Positions 1 to 8,107 of a stretch of DNA of 64,000 nucleotides are shown here, piece after piece. The notes below the pieces were generated by a model. It ran no database searches, was not told the origin of the DNA, and saw only the letters and a list, made by a program, of their open reading frames with translations. Source of the DNA: Clostridia bacterium (lineage in GTDB: Bacteria; Bacillota; Clostridia; Christensenellales; Borkfalkiaceae); assembly GCA_017466825.1 (NCBI GenBank), contig JAFTTJ010000009.1, forward strand, positions 1 through 64,000, given 5' to 3'. Positions within the stretch are counted from its first letter, which is position 1; each line of letters opens with the position of its first letter. The position numbers and the translations under genes are program-made.

Positions 1-2
1 CG

Positions 3-803
3 GTTGAATTTGCTATATTTGCAAACGACGTGGCGTATTTAGGTAGCGTGTTCCTTTCTACTTGTATGCTGTTTACCATAATAAAATTATGTGGGTATAA
101 AGTAACCAAAGCGCACGTTATCATAGCCTTATCGCTTGGCGCGGTGATGTTTTTAATTATTGCAACGAGCGGTATATTGCCGTGGTATTATAAATCGGTA
201 ACTATTGAAATGGTAGACGGCGCAACCATGCTTGTAAAGGAATACGGCGTATTGCACCCTTTGTATGCGGTGTATTTAGGCGCGTATTTTGTGGCAATGA
301 TATGCGCTATCATGCATTCCCTTATAAAGGAAAAGGGCAAAGCCCAAAAAATAGCAGGGTTTCTCGCCTTTATCGTCTTTATCAATATTGCCGTTTGGTT
401 TGTGGAAAAATTCTCTAAATGGGAATTTGAATTTTTAGCGGTTTCTTACGTCGTTTCCGAACTTTTATTTATTTTCTTATATTGGACGATACAAGATTAC
501 GTACTAATTAAAGACGTTCCGCATTATTCGCCAAAGCAGGAAATACAACTTGGCATAAGCATAACGATGATGCCTATGGAAACAAAACTTGGCAAGGTTT
601 TATCTTTTGTAAAAGAAAGCGCGCCGCTCGCCGTTAGGGAGCGTGAAATACTCGAACTTATTTTACAAAACAAAAAGCGTAAAGATATAGCAACTGATTT
701 GTGTATTTCTGAAAACACGGTAAAAACTTATACAAGAACGCTTTATTCTAAACTCGGTGTAACGAGCAGGAGCGAACTTTACGACTTAATTTTGAAAGAT
801 TAA
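3..803 (+). CDS. Membrane-linked LuxR-family transcriptional regulator (5' end outside window)
   Basis: The frame is open to the left edge, so the gene is 5'-truncated by the window; a GTG at 30 is only an internal candidate start. About five hydrophobic segments fill residues 1-155, resembling the 7TM sensor regions found in front of kinases and regulators. A linker follows, and the last 60 residues form a LuxR-type helix-turn-helix with the usual LAVREREILELI start and the recognition-helix stretch ISENTVKTYTRTLYSKLGV. It should bind DNA and regulate transcription, probably in response to a membrane or extracellular signal; the ligand is unknown. A strong terminator follows at 833-862. Its target may be the repeat array upstream of the next gene (inference). 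The family call is secure, the signal is not. Confidence 0.85.
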   Translation, partial: VEFAIFANDVAYLGSVFLSTCMLFTIIKLCGYKVTKAHVIIALSLGAVMFLIIATSGILPWYYKSVTIEMVDGATMLVKEYGVLHPLYAVYLGAYFVAMICAIMHSLIKEKGKAQKIAGFLAFIVFINIAVWFVEKFSKWEFEFLAVSYVVSELLFIFLYWTIQDYVLIKDVPHYSPKQEIQLGISITMMPMETKLGKVLSFVKESAPLAVREREILELILQNKKRKDIATDLCISENTVKTYTRTLYSKLGVTSRSELYDLILKD

Positions 804-832
804 CGCTAAAAACTAAATAGAAAAACAGCGTG

Positions 833-862
833 AAAGGGCGATAAAAATTATCGTCCTTTTTT
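833..862 (+). terminator. Rho-independent terminator after the LuxR gene
   Basis: A 12-bp stem (one G-T pair) with an AAA loop is followed by six T residues, 30 bases after the regulator's stop codon. Confidence 0.85.
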
Positions 863-900
863 CGTGGAAAAAAATTTAATCTCTTTTACTCAAAAACCCG

Positions 901-975
901 TTTATCACCCTGTTTTACCCCTGTATTTTTAATTTTCACCCTTTTTCACCCCTATTTTTAACGATTTTCACCCCC
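901..975 (+). promoter_or_regulatory. Array of five TTTTCACCCC-like repeats upstream of a promoter
   Basis: Five copies of a TTTTYACCCY motif start at 901, 913, 933, 943 and 965. The spacings of 12, 20, 10 and 22 bp sum to 64 bp, about six helical turns, so all copies face the same side of the DNA. An inverted half copy (GGGGTGGTGTAAAA) follows at 978. The array sits directly upstream of a TATAAT box at 1008-1013 that lacks a good -35, the usual arrangement for an activator-dependent promoter. The bound protein is unknown; the LuxR-type regulator next door is a reasonable candidate (inference). Confidence 0.55.
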
Positions 976-984
976 AAGGGGTGG

Positions 985-1013
985 TGTAAAAACAAAATTT
1001 GCTATGATATAAT
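985..1013 (+). promoter_or_regulatory. Promoter with weak -35 for the small gene and surface-protein gene
   Basis: TATAAT lies at 1008-1013. The hexamer 17 bp upstream, TGTAAA, is a poor -35, which suggests dependence on an activator. It lies 58 bases upstream of the ATG at 1071. Confidence 0.5.
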
Positions 1014-1070
1014 ATAGGCAAGTCAAAAGGAGAAAACTGTCGAAAATACAAAACGAGGAGGTGATGATTT

Positions 1071-1505
1071 ATGATGGAAAAGACAATCTTCTTCGACAAG
1101 TTTGAGTTTCCCGTTATAAAAGGGCTTGATTATCTCAAAGACGAAAACAAGGTTGCAACCGATTATCTTTTTATCAATGAACGAAACGACGGTTTTTCAA
1201 TGTATTTTGAAAAAGACTTCCCGAAGTTTACCGTGCCGAAAGAAAAAACGGACAGGGAATATTTATTGTTAGAGTTTACAAAACCTAACCGAAAAATTAC
1301 TTTCTTCTGTCCCGAAAAGCATAAAAATTTAGATACGGTCGTTTGGTATTTCTATATGGAACTCTTTGACGATAACGGCGGAGTTCATACGCTCCCCGGT
1401 CAAGTTCGGGTAATTGCGGACGAGCCACATTTGTGGCAAGGGGAAAACAAACCACAGTTTTTGAAAATTTTAGAACAAGTAAAATTAAAAGAAAATTACG
1501 CTTAA
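1071..1505 (+). CDS. Uncharacterised 144-residue protein
   Basis: I do not recognise a family. The ATG at 1071 is preceded by a very strong Shine-Dalgarno site (GAGGAGGTGATG). The product has no signal peptide or membrane segment and is rich in aromatic and charged residues, with beta-strand-like alternation in its middle (EYLLLEF, KITFFCP, VVWYFYMELF). It is probably a small cytoplasmic beta-rich protein. It precedes the large surface-protein gene by 31 bases, likely in the same transcript, and shares the phased repeat array and promoter upstream. A role linked to making or regulating that surface protein is possible but not shown. Confidence 0.7.
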   Translation: MMEKTIFFDKFEFPVIKGLDYLKDENKVATDYLFINERNDGFSMYFEKDFPKFTVPKEKTDREYLLLEFTKPNRKITFFCPEKHKNLDTVVWYFYMELFDDNGGVHTLPGQVRVIADEPHLWQGENKPQFLKILEQVKLKENYA

Positions 1506-1536
1506 AAAGAAAAAAATTAAAAGGAGATTATAAATT

Positions 1537-4500
1537 ATGAAAGCATTTTTTAGTAAAATTTGGGCTTGGATAAAACTGAACAAAGTTATATCCATAGTCA
1601 TTGCTTCCGTTTTTACCGTCGGTGTGGCGTGCGCTATCGTATTGCCGATAGCCCTTCACGAGCATTCTTATGCGACAGAATGGTCGAGTGATGCCGATAA
1701 CCATTGGCACGCCGCTACTTGTAATCATGACGAAGAAAAGAGCGACCTCGCCGCACATACGTATACGAACGCTTGCGATACCACCTGCGACGTGTGCGGA
1801 TATACGAGAACGGTAGGCGCACACGTTTACGATAACGCTTGCGATACCACGTGTAACGTATGCGGTGCGACGCGTACGGTAGAGCCTCACGTTTACGATA
1901 ACGCATGTGATACCACGTGTAACGTATGCGGCGCAACGCGCACGGTAGAGCCTCACGTTTACGATAACGCTTGCGATACCGCTTGTAACGTATGCGGCGC
2001 GACGCGCACGGTAGAGCCTCACGTTTACGATAACGCTTGCGATACCGCTTGTAACGTATGCGGCGCGACGCGCACTATTACTCACGACTACGCCGAAACC
2101 TTAACGGCAGGCGATACAACTCACTGGTACGCTTGCTCGGTTTGCGGAGATAAGAAGGACGAAACGGCGCACGTATTTGATAAAGAGATTGCAAGCATCG
2201 AATATTTGAAGGCTGAGGCAACCGCAACAACCAAGGCGCAATACTACAAATCTTGTGTATGTGGCGCAAAATCAGCAACTGAATATTTTGAAACTGATAA
2301 GACCGCAAGTACTCTTGCTAACATTCAAGACCTTTCCAAGACCTACGATAAGGTAGAGCTTGCAAATCCCACCTATGAAACCAACTCTGACGGTGCGGTT
2401 ACCATCGAGTGGTATCAGGGCGACACAAAGCTTGACGCAAAGCCCGTAAATGCAGGTACTTATAAGGTAAAGGTAATTATCGCTGAAAGCGCAACCTATA
2501 CGGGTATCAGCGCGGAAAAGCAATTTACCATTGCGAAGAAGGTGCTTTCCAATCTTACCGCTGAACTGACCTATGCCGGCACCAATTCCTTTGAAGTGAC
2601 TTTGGGTGAGGTAAACGGTATTGTGGCAGGCGACGTAGCAGACGGCATTAAGGTTTGCATCACCTTTGCAAACAAAAACGTGGGCGCAACGGTAACAGGC
2701 GCAGGTTTGGATGCAGATGACGGCGACAATTACACCAACTATGAACTTGACCTTACCACCTGCTCCGCAAGCATCGTTCCTAAGGTGATTACCAATATTT
2801 CCGTGGGGGACGCCACGTATAAAGGCTCAACAAATTTCTCGTTTGTATTGTCAGCACTGCACGGCTTGGTATCGGGCGAAACCTTTATGCTTAACGTGAC
2901 CACTGCAAGCAAGAACGTCGGCAATGCCGTGGAGATTACAAGCATTTCGTATACCAATAATAACTATAGCATCGACAAGAGCGCGATCGTATTGAATATC
3001 GTGCCCAAAACTATCAACGTTACCGCAGAGTTTGAATATTCTGGAATCACTGTACGTCAAATACACGCACCTGCCCCCAGCCTCAGTGACGTTATTGACG
3101 GAGACGAAGTTTACATTGAGATTGCGTTTGACAAAGCCGATGTAGGAGCTACCGTACTGACCGGCGAGGATGCACCTTACCTTGACGGTGCTGATGCCGG
3201 CAACTACGTGCTTGGCGAAAATTATAACTTCTCCATCGTGCCCACAAAGCTCACCTTGAAGGCAGGCGAGAAGATCGAAACGACAGAAACTTATAGCGGA
3301 CTGAAGCAACATACGCTTTCTGTAAGCTCCGATATGTTTGACGGATACGTTGACACTGAGGCTGCACAACTGTGGCTTACGGCAACGCTTCCTTCTAAAA
3401 ACGCTGGCGAGTACACTGACGGCGTTATCTTGACGCCTTACGTAGGCAACCCTGCATTCGGTACGGTAAGCCACAACTATGACTTCTCCGAGGTTGCGGC
3501 TACGGTCAAGGTGAATAAGATATATGTGAGCAGCATCTCCGGTGTTACGGCAGAGTATAACGGAACAACGCAGTTTACCTTTGCCGAGCCTTTGAGACTC
3601 ACGAGCGCGCATACCGGCGGCGGTCAGGACTCTATTTTGAGTAATGACGAGGTCTACCTCAATAGCTTTAAGCTTTCCTCTCCCGACGTAAGCTCCGAGG
3701 AACTCTTGTACGAGGGCGATTATGTACTCAGCGGTGCCGATGCTTGCAACTATGAGTTTGATGAGCTTGCTGTGGAGATTACCAAAAAGAAACTGACTAA
3801 CCTTCATCTGTATATCACCAGTGACACGTATGAGAGTGGCGAGATTACCTTGCTTGAAAAAGACGGCGTCGTAAAAGGTGAGGTTGTAAAGATTTCGATT
3901 ACAAATGTGAACGACCAAGATTTCTGGGAAGGATTCAGCATCTTTATGCAATTGGCAGACGGTACGGCTCCCGATGCATACCGTTATGAAACCATTGAGC
4001 TTGTTGCGAGTGGGGATTACGCCAACTATGAACTTGCAACGTATGACGACGGCGACGGCTATCAAGTTGTGGGTATTGTGGAAGGTGTTGCAAGTTGCGA
4101 CGTACAGTATGACGGCTCTTGTGCTTGCGGTACGTCTCACCTTACAGAAACTCTAACCTTCACCGGTGGTGAGGCTGTTGGTAATTCCGCAACCATTGAC
4201 TGCGACTCCACTTATGAGGGCGGTATTTACAAGATCGCGCTTGAAGGCGGTCAGTATGAGTTCTTTGGCTCAGACCAATTCTTTAACATCAGCGGTATTT
4301 ATGATGTAAACGGCAATGTGCTTGCCACCAGCATTGGAACCTATATTTTGCCAGAAGGCACGTATTACTTCCACGTTTACACAGGAACCAGTCCTTCTTC
4401 GGATACCATTTGGGTAAAGAAAACTGCAAAGATACTTGATGCGGATACTATGGCAAATGCTATAGTTCCCGATATGGAGCCGGGCAATAGCGACGCTGGT

Positions 4501-4809
4501 GTTAGAATACACAATCTCCAGACGCACAACGGTGGAGATACATTCGTGCTTTTCTATAATGCGGGCGAGAATGTTAATGCTCTCGGGCAGTCAATAAACT
4601 TCCGATATGAAGACGGAGACGGTGGATATAGTGCGACAAGCAATATCGAAAGCATTGAATTCTACGACGTAAACGGAATTCAGCTTAACGTTACCTACGA
4701 TGAGCCTGATATGATTGCCGCAAGTGGCGTTACCGCAGTTGGCGGAGTTTACATTGTTGTAACGATGAATGGCGAGGGTATGGATGATCTGTACTTCTAC
4801 GCTGTCTGA
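1537..4809 (+). CDS. Large secreted/surface protein with CxxC tandem repeats and MBG-like domains
   Basis: This 1090-residue protein starts at an ATG behind a good site (AAAGGAG). A hydrophobic stretch at residues 15-41 acts as signal or membrane anchor. Residues 43-75 hold a His/Trp/Cys motif (HSYATEW...HWHAATC). Five 22-residue units follow (residues 74-183) with the pattern H-x-Y-x-N-A-C-D-x-x-C-x-V-C-G, encoded by exact 66-bp units. A CxxC module (residues 184-250) has relatives in the metallophosphoesterase at 55037. The rest is a series of MBG/YDG-type beta domains (ANPTYE, NAGTYKVKV, then repeated NAG/GDAxNY signatures), ending in a pre-peptidase-like beta domain around residues 880-970. 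There is no LPxTG motif. It is likely a cell-envelope or adhesive protein; the repeated cysteines may bind metal or form disulfides (inference). Confidence 0.85.
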   Translation: MKAFFSKIWAWIKLNKVISIVIASVFTVGVACAIVLPIALHEHSYATEWSSDADNHWHAATCNHDEEKSDLAAHTYTNACDTTCDVCGYTRTVGAHVYDNACDTTCNVCGATRTVEPHVYDNACDTTCNVCGATRTVEPHVYDNACDTACNVCGATRTVEPHVYDNACDTACNVCGATRTITHDYAETLTAGDTTHWYACSVCGDKKDETAHVFDKEIASIEYLKAEATATTKAQYYKSCVCGAKSATEYFETDKTASTLANIQDLSKTYDKVELANPTYETNSDGAVTIEWYQGDTKLDAKPVNAGTYKVKVIIAESATYTGISAEKQFTIAKKVLSNLTAELTYAGTNSFEVTLGEVNGIVAGDVADGIKVCITFANKNVGATVTGAGLDADDGDNYTNYELDLTTCSASIVPKVITNISVGDATYKGSTNFSFVLSALHGLVSGETFMLNVTTASKNVGNAVEITSISYTNNNYSIDKSAIVLNIVPKTINVTAEFEYSGITVRQIHAPAPSLSDVIDGDEVYIEIAFDKADVGATVLTGEDAPYLDGADAGNYVLGENYNFSIVPTKLTLKAGEKIETTETYSGLKQHTLSVSSDMFDGYVDTEAAQLWLTATLPSKNAGEYTDGVILTPYVGNPAFGTVSHNYDFSEVAATVKVNKIYVSSISGVTAEYNGTTQFTFAEPLRLTSAHTGGGQDSILSNDEVYLNSFKLSSPDVSSEELLYEGDYVLSGADACNYEFDELAVEITKKKLTNLHLYITSDTYESGEITLLEKDGVVKGEVVKISITNVNDQDFWEGFSIFMQLADGTAPDAYRYETIELVASGDYANYELATYDDGDGYQVVGIVEGVASCDVQYDGSCACGTSHLTETLTFTGGEAVGNSATIDCDSTYEGGIYKIALEGGQYEFFGSDQFFNISGIYDVNGNVLATSIGTYILPEGTYYFHVYTGTSPSSDTIWVKKTAKILDADTMANAIVPDMEPGNSDAGVRIHNLQTHNGGDTFVLFYNAGENVNALGQSINFRYEDGDGGYSATSNIESIEFYDVNGIQLNVTYDEPDMIAASGVTAVGGVYIVVTMNGEGMDDLYFYAV
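1756..2085 (+). repeat. Five tandem 66-bp repeats inside the surface-protein gene
   Basis: Units start at 1756, 1822, 1888, 1954 and 2020, exactly 66 bp apart. The first is divergent and the last four are nearly identical in DNA as well as protein. Each encodes a 22-residue unit with Cys at three fixed places. The period keeps the reading frame, so copy number can change without breaking the gene. Confidence 0.95.
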
Positions 4810-4837
4810 TACTTTTAGTGCCAACGCACAAATTATA

Positions 4838-4868
4838 AAGCGGTGGGTGGAAACGCCCACCGCTTATT
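4838..4868 (+). terminator. Terminator after the surface-protein gene
   Basis: A 10-bp GC-rich stem (GCGGTGGG against CCCACCGC plus two pairs) is followed by TTATTTT, starting 29 bases after the stop codon. Confidence 0.85.
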
Positions 4869-4888
4869 TTAAAATTTAAGCAAAGAAA

Positions 4889-4928
4889 AAGAACTTAGAT
4901 TTTTACGTCTAAGTTCTTGTTTTCTTTT
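4889..4928 (+). terminator. Second hairpin terminator
   Basis: AAGAACTTAGA pairs with TCTAAGTTCTT across an 8-base loop and is followed by GTTTTCTTTTT. It backs up the terminator just upstream. Confidence 0.7.
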
Positions 4929-4938
4929 TAACCGCTTG

Positions 4939-4997
4939 AAAACTGCAATACTATAAAATTTAAATTGTTTCAAAAATCCCTATGTCTATTGCAGTTT
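4939..4997. repeat. Short inverted-repeat pair between converging genes
   Basis: AAACTGCAATA at the left end and TATTGCAGTTT at the right end are perfect 11-bp inverted repeats about 37 bp apart in AT-rich DNA. No coding sequence or target duplication is seen. Its function is unknown. Confidence 0.4.
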
Positions 4998-5061
4998 ATT
5001 GGGCGGAGTTTTTACTCTTTTTTGTTGAAATTTTATAAAAAGTTGGCTTATAAGCCGATTA

Positions 5062-5637
5062 TTAGCCATTTTTGATTTTTTCAAGAAGTCTTTCAAAGTG
5101 CTCGTCGGCTTCGTCGTCGGTAGAGTTTTTATGTATAAAGAGTTCTTCTTCGGCAATGTTCGGCGCGTCGAAATTTACCGTTTTTACGTACTCTTCCCAA
5201 TGCTCTATCTTCCATTTATCCCTATCCGAATTGCGCTTGAACATACGCTTACGGCAAAGTTCGGGCGCAACTGAAATCCAAACGACTAAAAGTTTTGCGT
5301 CAACCTTTTTAAGGCGTTCTTTAAAATCGGCAATAAACTCGGGCGAGCGAACTTCCTTTCTGAAAGGCGCGTTTATAATAACCGCGTCGGCGTATTTAAT
5401 GGCGTCCATACCTTGGTTTATTATTACTTCGTATTCAAAATCTCGAATATTTTTCTTAAAAAACTCCGAACTCCTGTTATACGGCTTGTGCGCAACCTTA
5501 AAAATTTGCTTTGAAAGGGGTATCAAACTGTCTTTGTCAAGATAGACTGCGTTTGAAAGTTGGGACGCAAGCCTTTTTGCAAGACGGGTTTTTCCACACG
5601 CCGGGGGGGACGTTATTAAAATAAAATGCTTAGCCAT
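5062..5637 (-). CDS. P-loop ATP-binding kinase-like protein (AAA_33 / zeta-like)
   Basis: The N terminus has a hydrophobic strand and a P-loop (ILITSPPACGKTRLA), then a kinase-like layout of Lys/Arg-rich helices and a C-terminal acidic tail, 191 residues in all. This fits small P-loop nucleotide or aminoglycoside-type kinases of the AAA_33 group. A longer frame exists up to 5685, but the ATG at 5637 has a clear GGAG site and avoids overlap with tilS, whose stop is at 5658. It probably phosphorylates a small molecule; the substrate cannot be read from sequence. It follows tilS by 20 bases and is likely cotranscribed with it. Confidence 0.75.
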   Translation of the reverse strand: MAKHFILITSPPACGKTRLAKRLASQLSNAVYLDKDSLIPLSKQIFKVAHKPYNRSSEFFKKNIRDFEYEVIINQGMDAIKYADAVIINAPFRKEVRSPEFIADFKERLKKVDAKLLVVWISVAPELCRKRMFKRNSDRDKWKIEHWEEYVKTVNFDAPNIAEEELFIHKNSTDDEADEHFERLLEKIKNG

Positions 5638-5657
5638 AAACTCTCCTTTGATAAAAT

Positions 5658-6962
5658 TTAGATTGTTTTTAGCGCCGTGTAGCAAACGTTACTCGTCTGC
5701 TCGGTAACCTTTATTTCGTCTGAAATTTCACACCCTAAAATTGCTAAAACGTTGTTTCCGTCGGCAATAAGGGGAATAAAATCTCTTTCTCTTAGCGGTA
5801 TTTTTTTATCCGTCATATAGTCGCCTAAACTCTTAGTTCCACCGCCGAATTTGGTAAATTTATCACCCCGCTTGCGGTAGCGAATTACGGCGCTTGGCGG
5901 AATTTTGTCCACGTCGAATTTCAGCACCCTTTCGCCGTTTTGAGCGGTTATATTTTCGTTTTTGCAAACGATTATCTCACCCACAGGAAGGCTCGTTACG
6001 CCAACGGAAAAGGGGACGGTAAACTGTGAAGGCTCGCAGGTTTTATAAAAGGTGATTTTTGAATATTCTTTTATGGCAACAACCCCGTTTAAAAGGGTTA
6101 TTTTTTTGCCCGTTTGAGCCGACTGTAAACCAATAAGTGCGTCTATATGCGCTTTTTCGTAGTCTTTTTTTACCCCGAGCCCCTTTAACGCCATTACGCA
6201 TGCGCGGGAAAAAACGGGGGGTGAAAGCCCTAGATTTACGCTTGCGGTTTGCCCTGAAAAAGTCGTTTCGTTTTTTGCGGTAGCGGTTAAAACTTCGTCG
6301 TCTAAACTCACGAGTGAAGAAAATCTTAAAAGCGCGCTTTCCATTTCAGGAAATCTTTCTTTTAAGGTGGGAATAACTTTTAAACGCAAAAAATTACGGG
6401 TGTAATCGTCGCTAAAATTGGTATCGTCGGTAACGAAGGGTATTTGCTCATCGTTTATAAATCGGTCGATTTGCTCCCTGCTAGCGCCGAGAATCGGACG
6501 AATCAACTTGCCGTCCCAAGCAACTTCGGGTATACCTTTAAACCCCGACGGCGAAGTTCCGCGGAAAAGGTTTAAAAGAAGGGTTTCAACGTTGTCCGAC
6601 AAGTGGTGCGCGGTTGCGATTTTTGTGCAAAAACCGCTCTCTAGGGCGCTTTTTAAAAAATCGTAACGAAGTTTTCTCGCGCTCTCTTCAAGGCTTAAAC
6701 CATTCGCCTTGGCGTATGCCACGCAGTCGACCGACGTTTGCATAAGCGGTACGCCTAGGTTTTTACATTGCTCTTTTACGAACTCGCTATCGGCTTTGGA
6801 CTGCTCGCCACGAATACCGTGCTCAACGTTGAGCGCTTTAACGGTGATATTTAAGCGGTCGGCGCTTTTTAAAAGAAGATGCAAAAGGCACGCCGAGTCC
6901 TTACCGCCCGACGTCGCTACGCCTATTACGTCCCCACTTGTAAAAAGTTTTTCGTTTAACAT
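5658..6962 (-). CDS. tilS: tRNA(Ile)-lysidine synthetase
   Basis: TilS uses ATP and lysine to convert C34 of the CAU-anticodon tRNA-Ile to lysidine, which makes it read AUA. The PP-loop motif SGGKDS is near residue 20, followed by the family pattern NVEHGIRGEQSKADSEFV, the HHLSDNVET segment and LLNLFRGTSP. The C-terminal TilS domain ends with IRYRKRGDKF...KSLGDYMTDKKIP. The 434-residue length is normal. The frame extends to a GTG at 6983, but the ATG at 6962 has a good AAGGTG site and is preferred. It heads a two-gene unit with the P-loop kinase and lies beside a tRNA cluster, although neither Met tRNA in that cluster looks like the lysidine substrate. Confidence 0.95.
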   Translation of the reverse strand: MLNEKLFTSGDVIGVATSGGKDSACLLHLLLKSADRLNITVKALNVEHGIRGEQSKADSEFVKEQCKNLGVPLMQTSVDCVAYAKANGLSLEESARKLRYDFLKSALESGFCTKIATAHHLSDNVETLLLNLFRGTSPSGFKGIPEVAWDGKLIRPILGASREQIDRFINDEQIPFVTDDTNFSDDYTRNFLRLKVIPTLKERFPEMESALLRFSSLVSLDDEVLTATAKNETTFSGQTASVNLGLSPPVFSRACVMALKGLGVKKDYEKAHIDALIGLQSAQTGKKITLLNGVVAIKEYSKITFYKTCEPSQFTVPFSVGVTSLPVGEIIVCKNENITAQNGERVLKFDVDKIPPSAVIRYRKRGDKFTKFGGGTKSLGDYMTDKKIPLRERDFIPLIADGNNVLAILGCEISDEIKVTEQTSNVCYTALKTI

Positions 6963-7125
6963 AATTTCACCTTGCGTCAACACGCGACTTTTTGACCGCT
7001 TTTTGTAACGATACGTATATTATAGCAATATTTGCGTTATTTAACAATAAAATTCAAGCATTTTTATTAAGAAAAGTATTGAAAAAGAGAAAAAAATATT
7101 TTTTTAAAAAATAGCGTAAAAACTG

Positions 7126-7154
7126 TTGACAAATTCTTTAATTTAGGGTAAGAT
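7126..7154 (+). promoter_or_regulatory. Sigma-A type promoter of the tRNA cluster
   Basis: TTGACA at 7126-7131 and TAAGAT at 7149-7154 are 17 bp apart, 30 bases upstream of the first tRNA. Confidence 0.85.
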
Positions 7155-7183
7155 ATATGAGCATTCAGCGTGAATGTACTCGT

Positions 7184-7261
<78 letters not shown>

Positions 7262-7309
7262 TTGCTTTCGGCAGATGAGAATTCATTTGCCGAAATGCGT
7301 AAAATTTAT

Positions 7310-7386
7310 GGCGGCGTAGCTTAGCTGGTTATAGCGGCCGGTTCATACCCGGCAGGTCGTTGGTTCGAATCTGACCGCCGCTACCA
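7310..7386 (+). tRNA. Elongator tRNA-Met (CAT)
   Basis: A full cloverleaf has acceptor GGCGGCG/CGCCGCT (G1-U72 wobble), anticodon stem GCCGG/CCGGC, loop TTCATAC and an encoded CCA. The acceptor and D-arm match elongator Met tRNAs of Firmicutes rather than the lysidine-modified tRNA-Ile, which also carries CAT. Confidence 0.9.
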
Positions 7387-7404
7387 CACTACCCTTGATA
7401 AGAC

Positions 7405-7479
7405 GGCCCCTTGGTCAAGCGGTCAAGACATCGCCCTTTCACGGCGGTAACACGAGTTCGATTCTCGTAGGGGTCACCA
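7405..7479 (+). tRNA. tRNA-Glu (TTC)
   Basis: Acceptor GGCCCCT pairs with AGGGGTC (one G-U), the anticodon loop CTTTCAC gives TTC, the T-stem ACGAG/CTCGT is perfect and CCA is encoded. Its last 19 bases recur exactly at 7769-7787, and degenerate tRNA-end-like copies follow downstream, marking it as an integration hotspot. Confidence 0.95.
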
Positions 7480-7787
7480 AAAAGAAAAGCACTAACCTTT
7501 TGGTTGGTGCTTTTATTTTTTATTATCTCTCGAAAATACGAAACATTTTCTAAAATCGACTTATACTTCTTATTTCCTTAAAAGAAAATGGTTCGACAAT
7601 CCGCTTTAGCGGTTGCACACCGAGGGTGCCCTTTTAAGGGTTTCGGTGTATTCTCGTATGTCTTTTTCTTTTTGTGCTCTACGAGAAAAGCGAACTCGTA
7701 GAGGTCGCAATAAGCGAGCATTAGCGAGCGTTATTCTTGCCGAGGGCCTCCCTTTAGGGAAACGGCAAATTCTCGTAGGGGTCACCA
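7461..7787 (+). repeat. 19-bp direct repeat of the tRNA-Glu 3' end (possible att sites)
   Basis: ATTCTCGTAGGGGTCACCA is present at 7461-7479, inside tRNA-Glu, and again at 7769-7787, 308 bp apart. A third partial copy (ATTCTCGTA) lies near 7650. Duplication of a tRNA 3' end is the usual footprint of site-specific integration into a tRNA gene. No integrase is present in the window. Confidence 0.75.
7474..7655 (+). repeat. Long direct repeat, copy A (downstream of tRNA-Glu)
   Basis: About 180 bp starting at the tRNA-Glu TCACCA end and holding the AACCTTTTGGTT terminator-like hairpin and several short inverted repeats recurs with high identity at 10104-10282. The two copies are 2.63 kb apart and bracket the lipoprotein and EEP genes. 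The right half resembles a decayed tRNA-Glu (GCCCTTTTAAGGG then TATTCTCGTA). No convincing gene lies in 7480-8107; short frames there cross the repeats and lack start signals. Confidence 0.85.
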
Positions 7788-7913
7788 GTAACAACCTAAA
7801 TCGAACCCCTCAATTAGAGGGTGGACGGTTTGGGTTGTTTCATTTTCTAAAATACTTTTTAAGGCGTTTCCTTTTGCCGTGGGAACGCTTTTCTTTTTTA
7901 CTTTCAAAATCTC

Positions 7914-7942
7914 TTGCAAAACAAATAAAATTGTGCTATACT
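7914..7942 (+). promoter_or_regulatory. Promoter of the structured leader RNA
   Basis: TTGCAA at 7914-7919 and TATACT at 7937-7942 are 17 bp apart. The expected start of transcription, about 7949, coincides with the first base of the long outer stem of the structured RNA. Confidence 0.75.
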
Positions 7943-7948
7943 ATTATC

Positions 7949-8090
7949 GCAACACAGTTTAATATCAAAATAGCGTAGGCATACTATCGGTAAAGACGTA
8001 TGCCCTTTATTCCTACGCTATGATTGGAACTGTGTTGCAACTGTGGGTAATGCGTTTTTCGGCGCGTTATCTACGGATAGCGCGTTTTTT
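7949..8090 (+). ncRNA. Structured RNA / leader ending in a terminator, unknown class
   Basis: Three nested stems are visible. The outer one is GCAACACAGTT (7949-7959) with AACTGTGTTGC (8028-8038), 11 perfect pairs. The middle one is ATAGCGTAGG (7970-7979) with CCTACGCTAT (8012-8021), 10 pairs. The inner one is GCATAC/GTATGC. A second AACTGTG at 8039-8045 can compete for the same 5' strand. An intrinsic terminator with a UACG tetraloop and six U residues (8063-8090) ends the RNA 17 bases before the lipoprotein start. It could be a riboswitch or attenuator for that gene, or a free small RNA. It matches no riboswitch consensus I recognise (T-box, TPP, SAM, lysine and c-di-GMP cores are absent). 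Confidence 0.65.
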
Positions 8091-8107
8091 ATATATTAGG
8101 AGGTCTT

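Noticed and set aside
1528..2085. Antisense 185-residue frame over the 66-bp repeats
   Set aside because: It is open only because the repeat has no stop on that strand; it has no ribosome site and its protein is a low-complexity Arg/Tyr/Val repeat.
1756..2085. CRISPR array
   Set aside because: The 66-bp units are contiguous with no unique spacers and keep a reading frame; they are coding tandem repeats.
2851..4140. Antisense 429-residue frame inside the surface-protein gene
   Set aside because: It lies fully within a well-supported gene on the other strand, with no start signal and no recognisable domain.
4939..4997. Miniature transposable element
   Set aside because: Only one pair of 11-bp inverted repeats with no target duplication and no second copy in the window.
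7310..7386. Reading this tRNA as the lysidine-modified tRNA-Ile
   Set aside because: The anticodon CAT allows it and tilS is nearby, but acceptor and D-arm sequences match elongator tRNA-Met.
7606..7978. Short frames on both strands downstream of tRNA-Glu
   Set aside because: They cross direct repeats and hairpins, have no ribosome sites and give no plausible protein; the region is better explained as repeat and RNA DNA.
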